Shown one piece after another: positions 42,601 to 53,000 of a stretch of 64,000 nucleotides of DNA (positions within the stretch are counted from its first letter, which is position 1; each line of letters starts with the position of its first letter). The position numbers were made by a program, and so were the translations under genes. The notes beneath the pieces were generated by a model that saw only the letters and a list, made by a program, of their open reading frames with translations, ran no database searches and was not told the origin of the DNA. This stretch comes from Firmicutes bacterium CAG:345. Its GTDB lineage: Bacteria > Bacillota_I > Bacilli_A > RFN20 > CAG-288. The stretch lies in the NCBI GenBank assembly GCA_000433315.1, contig FR893385.1, forward strand, positions 292,799 to 356,798, given 5' to 3'.

Positions 42601-45600
42601 GTAATTTCATAGTTTTCAGAATCTGGTGAAAATGATTTTTCATCAATTACAGCTCTAAAAACTCCAGAATCATTTAAATAATTATTATAATAGACATCAT
42701 TAATATAATATTTAACATTTGAAAAATAAACATTATCACCTTTAACTATTGTGCCTTTAGAAACTACATAATTTAAAAATGTATGATTTTTACCATCATA
42801 AACAAAATCATCTGATACTAATTCAATATCAATTTTTCTTTTATAAATACTAAAACTTATATTATTTGTAACATTAATTAAATAATTTGAAACTAAAGTA
42901 TTTTCATCCGATGAAAAATCTTCATAGACTAATGTATATACGCCATAATTAATTGCTTGTGAAACACTTTCAACAAAATTTAAATATTCACGTAAAAACG
43001 AGCAATTAACTTTTAGATTTTCACCAGAAACAACATGTGTTAGAAGATTACTATCATTATAAATAAAATTATTGTATTCATTAGAATATGAATATGCTAT
43101 TCCATCATATGTTTTATTTTCAAAATCTAATAAAGAAATGTTAATTTTTCTTGGCAATATATCCACAAGTCCGGATTCAAAAGTTAATTCATAATTTTGA
43201 ATTAAAGTATTTCCGACACATAAAACATCATCTTTTCTTATATTTACATCATAAGTACCTGCATTTTTAATAGATTTTAAAAAGTTATTTGAATCATAAA
43301 AAACAAATGATTGTATAATTATATTTTCATCAAAAACAAAGCTACCAAAAATTACCTCAAAATTATTTTCTTGAGATATAAAATCATGATATTCTCCATC
43401 ATATATTATCTTTTCTAATGTAGGTTGTATTGTTACTTTTCTTTTTAAAATTTCAAAAGATACTTCATCAGAAATATCAAAAACATAATTATTATCATCA
43501 GTATTGTCATCGAGCTCATATGAAACAATTTTGACAAAATAAGTCCCAGCATTTTTAGGAATTACACTATTGCCATCAATATCAAAATAAGAGACAACAA
43601 TCTTAACATTTTGATTGCCAACTAATTTGTTATCATCATCTGTAATAACAAAATTACCAAAATTATTTGAATAAGAGAATATATTACCATCATATTCAAA
43701 ATTCGAAATTTTAATAATTTTTAGAACTACATTTCTAGGGAATATATTAAATTCACATTTTTTTATTTGAACAATATAATTATCAATACTATCACTTTTT
43801 AAACTAGAAATATCGATTTCAACTTCATATTTTCCAGTATTTTTTGCTTCAGAAACTATTTGATCATTACTATAGATGATAAAATTAGTAACTTCAAAAA
43901 TATCATTAGCGACAATATTTTCTACATTAATATCATGTATAATTTTGCTTTCTCCATCATAGATGGAATCAGAAACTTTCGGGCTAATTACAATAGTTCT
44001 TTTTGTAATATTAAAAGAAACATTTTTTCCAAACACAATTTTATAATTATTTAAATTAGTATTTCCATTAGATACCAAATCAGAAATCTTTATAATATAT
44101 TCTCCAGCATTTTTCACTGAAGAAGTTTCAATATAACTGCCATCACTATTTTTAAGAAAATATTTAACTATAAGTTTTACATCATCTTCTTCACAAAATT
44201 GATTGTTTTCATTATTTAAATAATTACCAAATTCATTTAAATAATGATATTCACTACCATCATATTCTTTGCCTTTATCTTCAATAAGACTTAAATATAT
44301 TTCTTTCTGTAATACTTCAAAAGTTTTATTCTCAAAAATTAAAGAATAATTTTTTGATAATTCTTCATTTAATTTAAATTCTATATTATAAATTCCAGCA
44401 TCTTTAATTTTAGTGTAATATCTACCATCTTTTTCAAATTGAAAATGAAATTTGTTTTCTAAAAAAGTCGAATCTAAAGTAATATCTTTTAAAGAAAAAT
44501 TATCAGTAGTAGAACTAAAATAATGCTCTTTTCCATCATAAACAAATTCTTTGATTTTATCCTGAATAAGCAATTCTTTTTTCAAAATGCTAAACTCAGT
44601 AACATTGGAAATATCAAATTCATAATTCTCATTTAAGTCATTAGAAAAGCTTGCTTTAACAATTTTTGCAATATAATTACCAGCATCAAATTTTGAATTA
44701 GAATTATTTTTATTAAAAATATCTATAAGAAATTCAAAATATTTTTCATCTTCAGAAAGTATTTTTTCAGTCCCTAAAGCGTTGCTCAAATAATGATATT
44801 TTGATAGTTCATTTATATCCAAATTGTCTCCGTAAACAATATCATTTATATCATCAATCATTAAAACAACTTTTCTTTTTAGAATTTCAAATTTATTTAC
44901 ATAAAAAGAAATATCATAATTATCTTGATTAAAAGAACCATAGCATTCTAAAGAATTAAAATAAACTTTATATTTTCCAGCATTGAGGATTTTATCTGTT
45001 TCAATATTATCTTTTAAAATTTTAATATCAATTGGTATAGCATATTCATTTTCTATAAAATTACCTTCAACTAAATAGTCATTATAATCAGAAAAATTAT
45101 AATCTAATCTTTTTCCATCATATATATAATCTTCAGTTTTAAAACCTAAAACTATTTTTCTTCTAACAATTTCTAAATTTCCAAAAATATATGTAATATT
45201 ATAATTATGAGAAACATCTATATCATTTGAATCAAATATTATTGAATGAAATACATTTTCTTGAGAAAATACATCGCTTGTCAATTGGTTAAAATATTCA
45301 AAAACAGAAACAACTTTATGATTTTCACACAAATTTTCTTCTACTATATTTTCATAATTTAAAATAGGTTTTCCATCATACTCTTTTGATATTGATTCAG
45401 ATTTAAGCACTACATCTCTTTTTTGAATATTTAAATCTTTTTTTTCTATATTAAAGGTATAAAATCTAGTTACATCTTCACCCTTTGAATTTATTATCAT
45501 ATTTGAAGAATCTAATTCAAATGTATATTTTCCAGCATCAATTAATTTATCAACTTCTTGATTATTCAAATCATAATATTTAATATTTAAATTCGTTTTA

Positions 45601-46313
45601 TCATCAAAAGCTAGTTTATCAAATAAAACATTTATATCTACTTCTTTTCCAGAATAAACAAAATCAGTATTATCTAACTTAATATCAATTGTTCTAGGCA
45701 CAATTTCAAACTCTTTATCATCATAAACGATATTATAAAAACCAGTAACATCATCGCCTTTATCATTTTTTATAACAATATCTTCTATATTAATTTCTGT
45801 TTTTTCATTTCTTAAGTCTTTATAACTAAAATCAATATTTTCAATAGTATCACCGGCTATGAGTCCATCAATATTATTTATTTTTGGAAAAGAACCATAT
45901 TCTAATTTTTCTTCACTAAACTCTAGTATTAGATTTTTCTCACCTATAGCAAATTGAATTGGCTTAGAATATGATTCCATGCCAAATAAATTATTTGTTT
46001 TTGCTCTTATATAATAAGTACCAGGACTAACGGGTTCTTCATTTGTCCATACACCTTCTTCTGATTTAAATTGGTATTCAATTTTGCCGCCTAAAAAACT
46101 CCGGGCTTTTTCATATGTTATTTTTTCTCCATAACTGAAATGATTGTTAATTATTATATTATCTACTATTTTTCCTTTAAAAAATGATAATGAAAAGAAA
46201 GTTGCAATAATTAAAACTACAACACAAGAAATCAATATTCTAAACTTATATAGAATATTTTTTCTTTTTCTTCTTTTTATTTCTTTTTCTTTAAAATCAT
46301 TATATAGTGACAT
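39672..46313 (-). CDS. Giant MBG-repeat surface protein (2213 aa)
   Basis: An N-terminal basic stretch (KRRKRKNILYKF) and one membrane helix at 24-45 anchor the protein N-in/C-out. The rest is about 20 tandem units of 75-110 residues, each opening with a YDG-like motif (EYDGKPI, IYDGKRL, EYDGSEY, SIYDGES, FEYDGNI, KTYDGIA, FVYDGKN, MVFNGSN, KMYDGIA) and closing with an AGTY/AGKY-like turn (NAGTYFVKI, DAGTYKVIY). These are MBG-type bacterial Ig-like domains. No LPXTG or other sorting signal: it ends with the last repeat (NYSITIIEEEI). It would extend as a long rod. Likely adhesin or structural filament; inference. Confidence 0.88.
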   Translation of the reverse strand: MSLYNDFKEKEIKRRKRKNILYKFRILISCVVVLIIATFFSLSFFKGKIVDNIIINNHFSYGEKITYEKARSFLGGKIEYQFKSEEGVWTNEEPVSPGTYYIRAKTNNLFGMESYSKPIQFAIGEKNLILEFSEEKLEYGSFPKINNIDGLIAGDTIENIDFSYKDLRNEKTEINIEDIVIKNDKGDDVTGFYNIVYDDKEFEIVPRTIDIKLDNTDFVYSGKEVDINVLFDKLAFDDKTNLNIKYYDLNNQEVDKLIDAGKYTFELDSSNMIINSKGEDVTRFYTFNIEKKDLNIQKRDVVLKSESISKEYDGKPILNYENIVEENLCENHKVVSVFEYFNQLTSDVFSQENVFHSIIFDSNDIDVSHNYNITYIFGNLEIVRRKIVLGFKTEDYIYDGKRLDYNFSDYNDYLVEGNFIENEYAIPIDIKILKDNIETDKILNAGKYKVYFNSLECYGSFNQDNYDISFYVNKFEILKRKVVLMIDDINDIVYGDNLDINELSKYHYLSNALGTEKILSEDEKYFEFLIDIFNKNNSNSKFDAGNYIAKIVKASFSNDLNENYEFDISNVTEFSILKKELLIQDKIKEFVYDGKEHYFSSTTDNFSLKDITLDSTFLENKFHFQFEKDGRYYTKIKDAGIYNIEFKLNEELSKNYSLIFENKTFEVLQKEIYLSLIEDKGKEYDGSEYHYLNEFGNYLNNENNQFCEEDDVKLIVKYFLKNSDGSYIETSSVKNAGEYIIKISDLVSNGNTNLNNYKIVFGKNVSFNITKRTIVISPKVSDSIYDGESKIIHDINVENIVANDIFEVTNFIIYSNDQIVSEAKNTGKYEVEIDISSLKSDSIDNYIVQIKKCEFNIFPRNVVLKIIKISNFEYDGNIFSYSNNFGNFVITDDDNKLVGNQNVKIVVSYFDIDGNSVIPKNAGTYFVKIVSYELDDNTDDNNYVFDISDEVSFEILKRKVTIQPTLEKIIYDGEYHDFISQENNFEVIFGSFVFDENIIIQSFVFYDSNNFLKSIKNAGTYDVNIRKDDVLCVGNTLIQNYELTFESGLVDILPRKINISLLDFENKTYDGIAYSYSNEYNNFIYNDSNLLTHVVSGENLKVNCSFLREYLNFVESVSQAINYGVYTLVYEDFSSDENTLVSNYLINVTNNISFSIYKRKIDIELVSDDFVYDGKNHTFLNYVVSKGTIVKGDNVYFSNVKYYINDVYYNNYLNDSGVFRAVIDEKSFSPDSENYEITCLEKTINISKRDIILDLLEVESGEFNGNYYTYNNNYGNYNLNGSSLYDIVEGQTFKILVLYYQKIDQQWINIEAPCDAGTYKVIYQSIIAGENTNLSNYKIDIAKKESEFSIRKKVLEINPIVEDILIYDGTNQSDKTFKYVYNTNINEIEINFNLGFEEKEVYDAGTYSLIVKNYYSYYDKLDDNFEIIVSSFSINVIPKTIDVKFNTISSVYNGKTVNYEQNLNLKDYKKIYDQVCEKDRDELDIYAHIISDSIIDASEYKNVVRYYLIYKKENGRKSTNYIIDENAYGNYIVLKRKITITSSDKSFVFDGLNKGTDEFSYEKMNDNNQSGLCNDHTILIKEYSKFIKCGVYDNIQSYSIINKNLDVTDNYEIINVYGKIEITQLTLNIKFKDIDTSMVFNGSNPLISISDYYEIVEKVNGFTITVEFNIFNSDEEKITDNVLHVGKYKCYFSRIVLFKNDSYYVCEYKDGVFYNENVIFIPQNLQVEYNIEITPLILNFTTSPKTFSYDGKEHNYLDYYLIVSKENNFSSSEENTILSRLNLKIDYSKPIASVKEIGEAKENIFSLYSLLVNEGDINYINSYGNISIDNRYNLNDKIYKNYNGKNIIQNGIFVAYDNEVIFFSVSSLAEKNFNGMFVFQLVDEEGNYLTDTIKDAGEYNLILIDAQFENENIEVVLKNEILVIYPININIKPITKTYVFDNLEKSYAENEWEYLENSNLLAEGETLKIVVNGSTKFYTQQFFIDDFTIYDSNQKEAKLSENVSDLKNKYVNYVVNITSTNLSNKFKYAGLIKITQRKITINTKSATTKMYDGIAIDYDYDYWEYDATKGDGLYTGHYLKKKDSEKQEIIDASSRRNDVGLSIYSKEGEDISKGYSITYTGTIRITQRTIMVKVYKYLNDTGKIKYLKDNDGFVKTTLMIDESHFDLVENHKLQFNAVLNSLNGNDILTRNILNSNEKNVTSNYSITIIEEEI

Positions 46314-46324
46314 AGCAAACCCTT

Positions 46325-48685
46325 TTAAACAATTAGAATACTTCCAGGTTTAATTACAAAATTATAATTTGTATTTCCTTCTATTGAAGCTGTATCAACA
46401 GTTATACCATAAAAAGATAATCCTTCAGAATAATTGGTTGGAATCAAAGATATTTCAAACATCTCATTATTACCATATTGTTCTCCATCAACAAAACAAT
46501 AATATAAAATATAATAAGCATTAATATAACCTATAATTCCAGAATAAGAATCTATATCTTCTTGCTTAACTGTAACATCTAATAAAGTAATTTCTATAGT
46601 TTTTCTGCTAACTGCAATCGTACCTTCATGATAAATAATTTTATACCATGATGATAAATTTGTATTAATTTGTGCTTCATTCGAAATATAAACGCTATCT
46701 TCAAGAACATTTACAACATAATTTCCAACACCAATCACACTTGTATAATCAATTTGATTAATAGAATCTAATACAGAATAAGCTTTAAAATTCATTACAT
46801 TTTTTTGCAGGCTATCTTGGAAGGCCAAACCATTAACTTGAACTTTGCTTCTAAATAATTCTAAGCTATAGCAACTATTATCATAAACTTTTTCAACATT
46901 CGGTAAAATAATATTTAACTCTTTTTGTGCCACATACTCTGAAATATTATCATAATTTAAATCCAATAGATTAACATTCATACTATAATAGTCATCAACA
47001 ATTTCTCCATTTTTTCCTATTATTTTTATTGAATTTTTTAAATCTTCACAATTTTGCAAAAAAGAATTATTAAATTTAAGATATGTTCCAATGGAATAAA
47101 AATCTTCATCTTGATAATAGAACACAAATGAATCGCCTTCTGCTAATAAAGATAAAGATTTTGAACTAACTATATCAGTAATTTGAAGATATTTATTATC
47201 CCCATAAGTTCCTTTAGGCATAATTAAATCAACATCAATATTCTTAGAATTAATTTTATATTGAATTGATGTACTGAAATCAAAAATAAAATTACTATTA
47301 ACAATTTCACCATTTAAATAGACATCTAATTTCTTTATCTTTGTTTGAACAGCACTTGTTGTAAAATATTGTTCATTTTCAAGTTCTATATTTGATATTA
47401 AAAATTTTGAATCCAGCTCTAATTTATTTTCTCCTACCAAAACAAAATCAGTACCATAAGTCAAATAAAATTTATTTCCATCATATATATGTATAAACAT
47501 TGAAGATAAAAATTGTGGGTGAACCTTATTTCTTTTTATTGTCAATATACCATTATTAATTTTTAATACATGATTAATATCAGGATTCTTCAGCACTATC
47601 CCTTCAAGAGTATACGAAACATTATTACAAGCATTAGATATATCTGTATCCATTTTAGCATTTGATGTATCAATACTGGACAATAGTGTTTTGTCAATAC
47701 CATTCAAAATAGCTTGAATAGAAAATGGATTACCATCATAAGTTTTGGTTAAAATTGGCAGATCAACTTCAACATTTTGTGGATCAATTACAACTTCAAA
47801 AAGTTTTGTGTCATCAAATGAATAAGACGAGGTAACATCTTTTCCAAATGAATCCAATATAGTAATTTTTAATGTAGCTTCATATTTTCCAGAATCAATG
47901 ATGCTATTTTCATTTTTGCAAAATTCAACTGAAGAAATATGATCATTTTTTATTAAAGTTCCTTTAGCTAAAGAAACTTGTTTTTCAGTTAATATAAAAG
48001 GATTACCATCATAAATTTTCTTTAAGACTAATGGCTCTATTTCTATTTCATTTAAACTATCTTTTCCATCTAAAATCAAATTATTATTAATTATAAAATT
48101 ACAATTGTAATTAAAAGTTACATCATCACCCAAAGAATTATAAATTTTTGGAATAAAACAAGATTTTGAAACTATATTATCTGAACCTACTAAAGAAGAA
48201 TCAAAACCAATAGTTAAAACATCGTAATTAACCAAACTTCCATCAGTAATTTTATAAGATAAATTATTTACAGTTTCACTTAAATATTCTAATGTATCAT
48301 CATTTAAAATACTAATTTCTAAATTTCTTTTGTTAACTTCTAAATTACCTGAAATTACTGTAATTGCGTACTCATTCGATACATCAATATCTTTTTCATC
48401 TAATATTTTTACGTTAATATCTGATTTAGAACTGCCTATTTGTGTTTGTTCTCCTAAATATGTAATAACTTCATGATGTCCTTCTTGTAATGTACCAAAC
48501 ATTTGATATTCAGAAGCTACTAAAGGTTGTCCATCATATTCTTTTTTTTCATCATTAATAGCAAATTTTAATTGAATTTTATCGTTATTTTTTATAAATC
48601 CAGCACTAGCTAAAGAAAAATATGTAATAAGCGCCCCAGCAGCTGCACAAATTATTGAAAATAAAATTGTAATTAATTTTTTCAT
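46325..48685 (-). CDS. MBG-repeat surface protein (786 aa)
   Basis: Same design as the next gene in smaller form. Residues 3-29 are a hydrophobic signal/anchor (LITILFSIICAAAGALITYF). About six MBG-type units follow, with EYDGQPLVA, IYDGNPFILT, TYDGNPFSIQ, IYDGNKFYLT, TYGDNKYLQ and VYDNSCYSL openings. No C-terminal sorting motif. A signal peptidase site (ASA-G) at about 28 is possible, so secretion instead of anchoring cannot be excluded. AGGAG precedes the ATG. Together with the 2213-residue protein it probably forms the exterior part of the complex. Confidence 0.85.
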   Translation of the reverse strand: MKKLITILFSIICAAAGALITYFSLASAGFIKNNDKIQLKFAINDEKKEYDGQPLVASEYQMFGTLQEGHHEVITYLGEQTQIGSSKSDINVKILDEKDIDVSNEYAITVISGNLEVNKRNLEISILNDDTLEYLSETVNNLSYKITDGSLVNYDVLTIGFDSSLVGSDNIVSKSCFIPKIYNSLGDDVTFNYNCNFIINNNLILDGKDSLNEIEIEPLVLKKIYDGNPFILTEKQVSLAKGTLIKNDHISSVEFCKNENSIIDSGKYEATLKITILDSFGKDVTSSYSFDDTKLFEVVIDPQNVEVDLPILTKTYDGNPFSIQAILNGIDKTLLSSIDTSNAKMDTDISNACNNVSYTLEGIVLKNPDINHVLKINNGILTIKRNKVHPQFLSSMFIHIYDGNKFYLTYGTDFVLVGENKLELDSKFLISNIELENEQYFTTSAVQTKIKKLDVYLNGEIVNSNFIFDFSTSIQYKINSKNIDVDLIMPKGTYGDNKYLQITDIVSSKSLSLLAEGDSFVFYYQDEDFYSIGTYLKFNNSFLQNCEDLKNSIKIIGKNGEIVDDYYSMNVNLLDLNYDNISEYVAQKELNIILPNVEKVYDNSCYSLELFRSKVQVNGLAFQDSLQKNVMNFKAYSVLDSINQIDYTSVIGVGNYVVNVLEDSVYISNEAQINTNLSSWYKIIYHEGTIAVSRKTIEITLLDVTVKQEDIDSYSGIIGYINAYYILYYCFVDGEQYGNNEMFEISLIPTNYSEGLSFYGITVDTASIEGNTNYNFVIKPGSILIV

Positions 48686-48697
48686 CTTTATCTCCTA

Positions 48698-50053
48698 CTA
48701 ATTTTGTTCCAAAGTAGTTATTACTTCAACACATTGCTTCAAATTATTATTTCCAAACAGATCATTGATATAATTTATCAATCCTTCCGCTTGTTGTCTT
48801 ACATATACCGGATTCTTAGCCTCTAATTTCCTAAATACTTTTCTCGCTAAAATATCATCTATTGCTTCTATTTCTTTTCCGCCACATGCTACCATTACCG
48901 GTACATAACTATATATTTGCTTCATTATACGATTTCCAAATGTCAAATGAAATGTTTTTATCATATACTCATCTAACTGCTTTATTCTTCTTAAATTTCT
49001 CTCTGTCAGACTATATTCTTCTTGTGCTTTATCTATTAAATCATTTAAATGATTTATCGATATTCTCTCTTTTTTATATCCTTCTACTTCAAATGGTTTC
49101 GCTTTCTTATCTAAATTCATTACCATCGCTCTATCATATACTTTATCTGATATCGCAAATGTCGAATCATCATTATTAGCTGTACCTATGAACCACATAT
49201 TTACTGGTAATCGCAATTTCCCATTTTTTAATAACTTTGGATCATTTTCCCATTTATCTGATACTACATCTAAATTTCGTCCTTCAGGATTTGGCAATTC
49301 CAACAATGACAAAAATTCTGCAAAATAATATTCTATTCTTGCAATATTCATCTCATCTAAAACTAAAGCATATAAATCATTATTTAAGTTTGCTTCATAT
49401 AATGTACATAACATCGTTGTCTCATTAAACTTTTTAGTAAATTCATTATAATACCCTATTAAATCTGTTCTTTCCTTCCACATTGGTTGAATAGGAATTA
49501 CAACTGCCTCATTATCAACAAACTCTCCAAATGCATATGCTAAAGATGTTTTACCTGTACCTGACATACCTTGCAAAATAATAAGTTTTGTTACTGCTAA
49601 TGAAGCTACAAATCTTCTAATATCTTTAATATCATAATATAAGTGTAATTTGCCAGCAGAAAATTTTCTAAATTCTATACAAAATTCTTCTAAAGAAATA
49701 TCGTCATCGTATTTAGGTGGAACATAACTTTCCATCTTTTTATCTATTTTAGTGAGCATATAAAATCTAGATGCTTCATCCTCTTGTTCAGGTTCTTTTA
49801 ATTCACTATTTGAAATATTATCATGATTGCTTCCGTTAAAAATTATCTTAACTTCATCATTTTTTACATTTTCAAAATTTTTATTTTTTTCATTTAAATT
49901 AAACTTAAAAGAACTAAAATAATTGCTATAAACAATTACCAATAAAACAATAATTAAAATCAAAATAATCGAAGCGTATATATAAAAAGCTGTTTTAGAA
50001 CTTAGAAATTTCCAAACATTTTCAAAAAAATTAGTGAAGATAATAACATTCAT
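48698..50053 (-). CDS. Membrane-tethered McrB-type AAA+ ATPase
   Basis: A 451-residue ATPase. One membrane helix at 22-44, a disordered acidic linker (55-118), then an AAA+ domain of the AAA_5/McrB-like kind: Walker A GMSGTGKT at 162-169, Walker B LVLDEMN with D233 and E234, sensor GTANND near 290-295, and Arg in VYDRAMVMNL near 308. C-terminal helical lid follows (FGNRIMKQIYSYVPVMVACGG). Relatives act as DNA-restriction motors or MoxR-like chaperones; a membrane-tied form beside exported proteins suggests an assembly or extraction motor. It is paralogous to the C-terminal half of the adjacent GH3-like protein. Confidence 0.88.
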   Translation of the reverse strand: MNVIIFTNFFENVWKFLSSKTAFYIYASIILILIIVLLVIVYSNYFSSFKFNLNEKNKNFENVKNDEVKIIFNGSNHDNISNSELKEPEQEDEASRFYMLTKIDKKMESYVPPKYDDDISLEEFCIEFRKFSAGKLHLYYDIKDIRRFVASLAVTKLIILQGMSGTGKTSLAYAFGEFVDNEAVVIPIQPMWKERTDLIGYYNEFTKKFNETTMLCTLYEANLNNDLYALVLDEMNIARIEYYFAEFLSLLELPNPEGRNLDVVSDKWENDPKLLKNGKLRLPVNMWFIGTANNDDSTFAISDKVYDRAMVMNLDKKAKPFEVEGYKKERISINHLNDLIDKAQEEYSLTERNLRRIKQLDEYMIKTFHLTFGNRIMKQIYSYVPVMVACGGKEIEAIDDILARKVFRKLEAKNPVYVRQQAEGLINYINDLFGNNNLKQCVEVITTLEQN

Positions 50054-50056
50054 ACA

Positions 50057-53000
50057 TCATACCTCACTAACTTCCTGTATTTTAAAGTAACGCAAAATCT
50101 CATTTGCCTCTTCGCCGAAGCAATTGTTTGTTAATTCAATAAATGAACTATAATTTTTATTATCCTTAAAATAATCTAAAAAAGAGACATATGGTAATAA
50201 TATTTCTTGTCCAACAGCTTCTAAAGCCTGAAATTCATCTCCGCCAGAAGCCATATATGTTGTTACATAATCTTCTATTCTCAAAGAACATTTATTAGAT
50301 AATTCTATATTCTCTTTTAAATTTAAACAAGAAATGAAAGAATCTATCTTCTTCCAATTATTCTCTGAAAGATAGAAATCATTTTTATAATCATCAACTA
50401 ATGAATGCAAATATGAATATGATAAACAAGAAATATCTTCATTTAGTGGAATCTTTTTTTCTTCTCTCATCAATAAATGAATAATAGTTGAATATTGAGA
50501 TAATTTAGCTGGTATTTTATTTATAAAATCATTACTTTTAGGAACAATGATAAATAACATATTCTTAGGGATAGTTAAATCTATTTGCTTATTCACTTTA
50601 ATAGTATGTTTTAAATTAGGACTAGAAGCATATTCTAAAATTTCTTTTAAATACATATCTACATTTTCCATATTTACTTCATTTATAACACTAAAACAAA
50701 TATTGTTTTTTAATTTACTTGCACAATAAATATCTGTAATAAAGTCTGTAATAACATAATTATTCTCATCATTTTTATTCCAACACAAATTAAATGAACT
50801 AGACCAATCATCACTAGCTGTAATTGCATGAGATTCAAAGCCTAAAAATTCCTTCAAGGAATCGAAAAATATAGGAAACAATTCTTTAACTTTAGAATCT
50901 AAAATAATAATTTTGGTAGAAACAATCGCACTAATTAATGAACGTATAGTGCTTAGTTCAACAATAAGTCCTTTGCTCAAAAATATTTTTTTCAAATTTT
51001 CAGTCAGTTGAACTAATGAAGATTTTGAGTCAAAATCAATTTTATCTTTAATATCAACTTTTTCAAAAATACTATTATTTTTTTCTTCAATTAATTTTTT
51101 TAATTCTTCTTCATGAAGTTCAATTTCTTCTTTTGATAAAGAAGTGTTTTTATCAAGCTTAATATCTTCTTTATTTATCAATTGATTATCCGCGATTTCT
51201 TCAATATTTTCTTCATTAACAAAACTTTCTTCTTTTTGATTTAACACTTCAAATTCTCTTTTACTAATAATATTAAAGTCCGGAGCACTGAGTAAAAAAT
51301 TGACAATTGTATCATCATTATTTTTTCTTCTTTTAAAATAAAGTATTAAAAATACTAAAAAGAAAATTAAACAAATAAAGGATATTGTGGAACCACAAAA
51401 TAAGCATAAAAACATTATATTCTTATCAGATTTAAGGGATAAACACAAAAATATAGTTGCACCAATAAAATACAAAAAAAGTAAACCAGGAATAATTATC
51501 TCTTTCTTTGAAATTCTTTTTGATTTCTTGTTATCTAATCTATTTTCTATAATAGAAGAATCAGCAGAAATATTTTCTTTAATTAAAGATTTTTCAGAGC
51601 CATTCTCAACCTCTTCACTTTTCTCAATCTGACTTTTTAAACATATATCATCAATGTTATTCCCAATCAATAATTCAAAAACTCCTTTTTTTATAATCAT
51701 ACAATTTCGTTTGAAATCATACTCTTTAAAGAAAGAATCATCTAATTCAAATTCAACTTTTATCATTTTTTCAGGAGAAATCGATACTTTTTTATAACCT
51801 CTTAACTGTGGTTTATAAAAACTACTGCTTTTATCGTTTAAGCGAATATATAATTGAGGAACAGATATACAAATTTCATTTGAAATATTCAAAATATTAA
51901 AAGAAACAACTTTGTTATTTACTTCTAAGTTTGAATATTCGAAGTTGCCATATGATAAACCATATCCAAATGGTAATTCAATACTGTTAGAAACGTTCCA
52001 TTTTTTTGTAATTCTTCCAGAAGGGCATTTTTCTCCACTCAAAACATTTAAAATTGCATCATGAACTTTTTCTCCACCACCAGCAACATAAAGTATTGTT
52101 GAAACCTTATCATAAAAAGGAATACTTACATAATTATCAGCATCCAAAACAACTATCAAATCTTTTTTCGTTTCAATCATTTTATTTACTAAATCCAATT
52201 GATCATTTGATATAATTCCATCATTTGCTCTTAAATAAATAACAGCCAAATCAGATTTTTGTACCAAATCAATAGCTGAAAACGATATTAAATTTTCAAT
52301 ATTTTTTTCTTTTAAATATCCATGAGCAAAACCAACATAATTAATATTGTAATAATTATTAATAATTTCATCACCAGTAATTTTTGAAGAACATTGATGA
52401 TTACAAATTTCTTCAATGTATTCTTTATTTGAAAAGAAATCTCCTATAATAGAGACTTTCTTTTCTCTTTTTAAAGGCAACAATCTTTTTTCATCTTTTA
52501 ATAAAACAATCGAATCTAAACAAGATCTTAAATATATATCTGTGTTTTCTTCCAATATATTATTTTCTTTTTTATTTTTAGTTTCTTCAAAAATAGTAAA
52601 AATCTTATCTATCATCAAATCAATTTGTGATACCGAAATACTTTTTCTATCTTTATTATTTAAACTTTCTATACCTGTTTTCTTAAGTAAATAAGAAATT
52701 AGTTCTTCATAATCTTTTCCAGTATAACAAGAAAATAAAACACCATTTTGCAAATAATATTCTATCTCTTCGAATTTAGAAGAATTGCCTATTATATATT
52801 GTATATATGGCAATTTTTTATATTTGTCATACTGTTCTTTAGAATAGCAAAGTACAGTATTGAATTTTTTAAAAAATATTTTATCTATAAAATAAAAATA
52901 ATTAATCCAATTCAAATCATTCACTTCTCCATCTATAGCTCTGAAAAAAGAATTTTCATTCATAGCCTTTGCTTTAGATATTTGAAATTTAGAAAATAAA

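Noticed and set aside
39672..48685. Recurring DNA motif TTTCCATCATA at regular intervals, CRISPR-like at first sight
   Set aside because: It is the coding of the YDGK motif on the minus strand; spacing and sequence vary as expected for protein repeats.
39672..48685. LPXTG-type wall anchoring of the MBG proteins
   Set aside because: Neither protein has an LPXTG-like motif, hydrophobic tail or basic end at the C-terminus.
48862..49179. Long antisense open frame opposite the AAA+ gene
   Set aside because: Composition is a mirror of the AT-rich coding strand, without a ribosome site; a shadow of the real gene.
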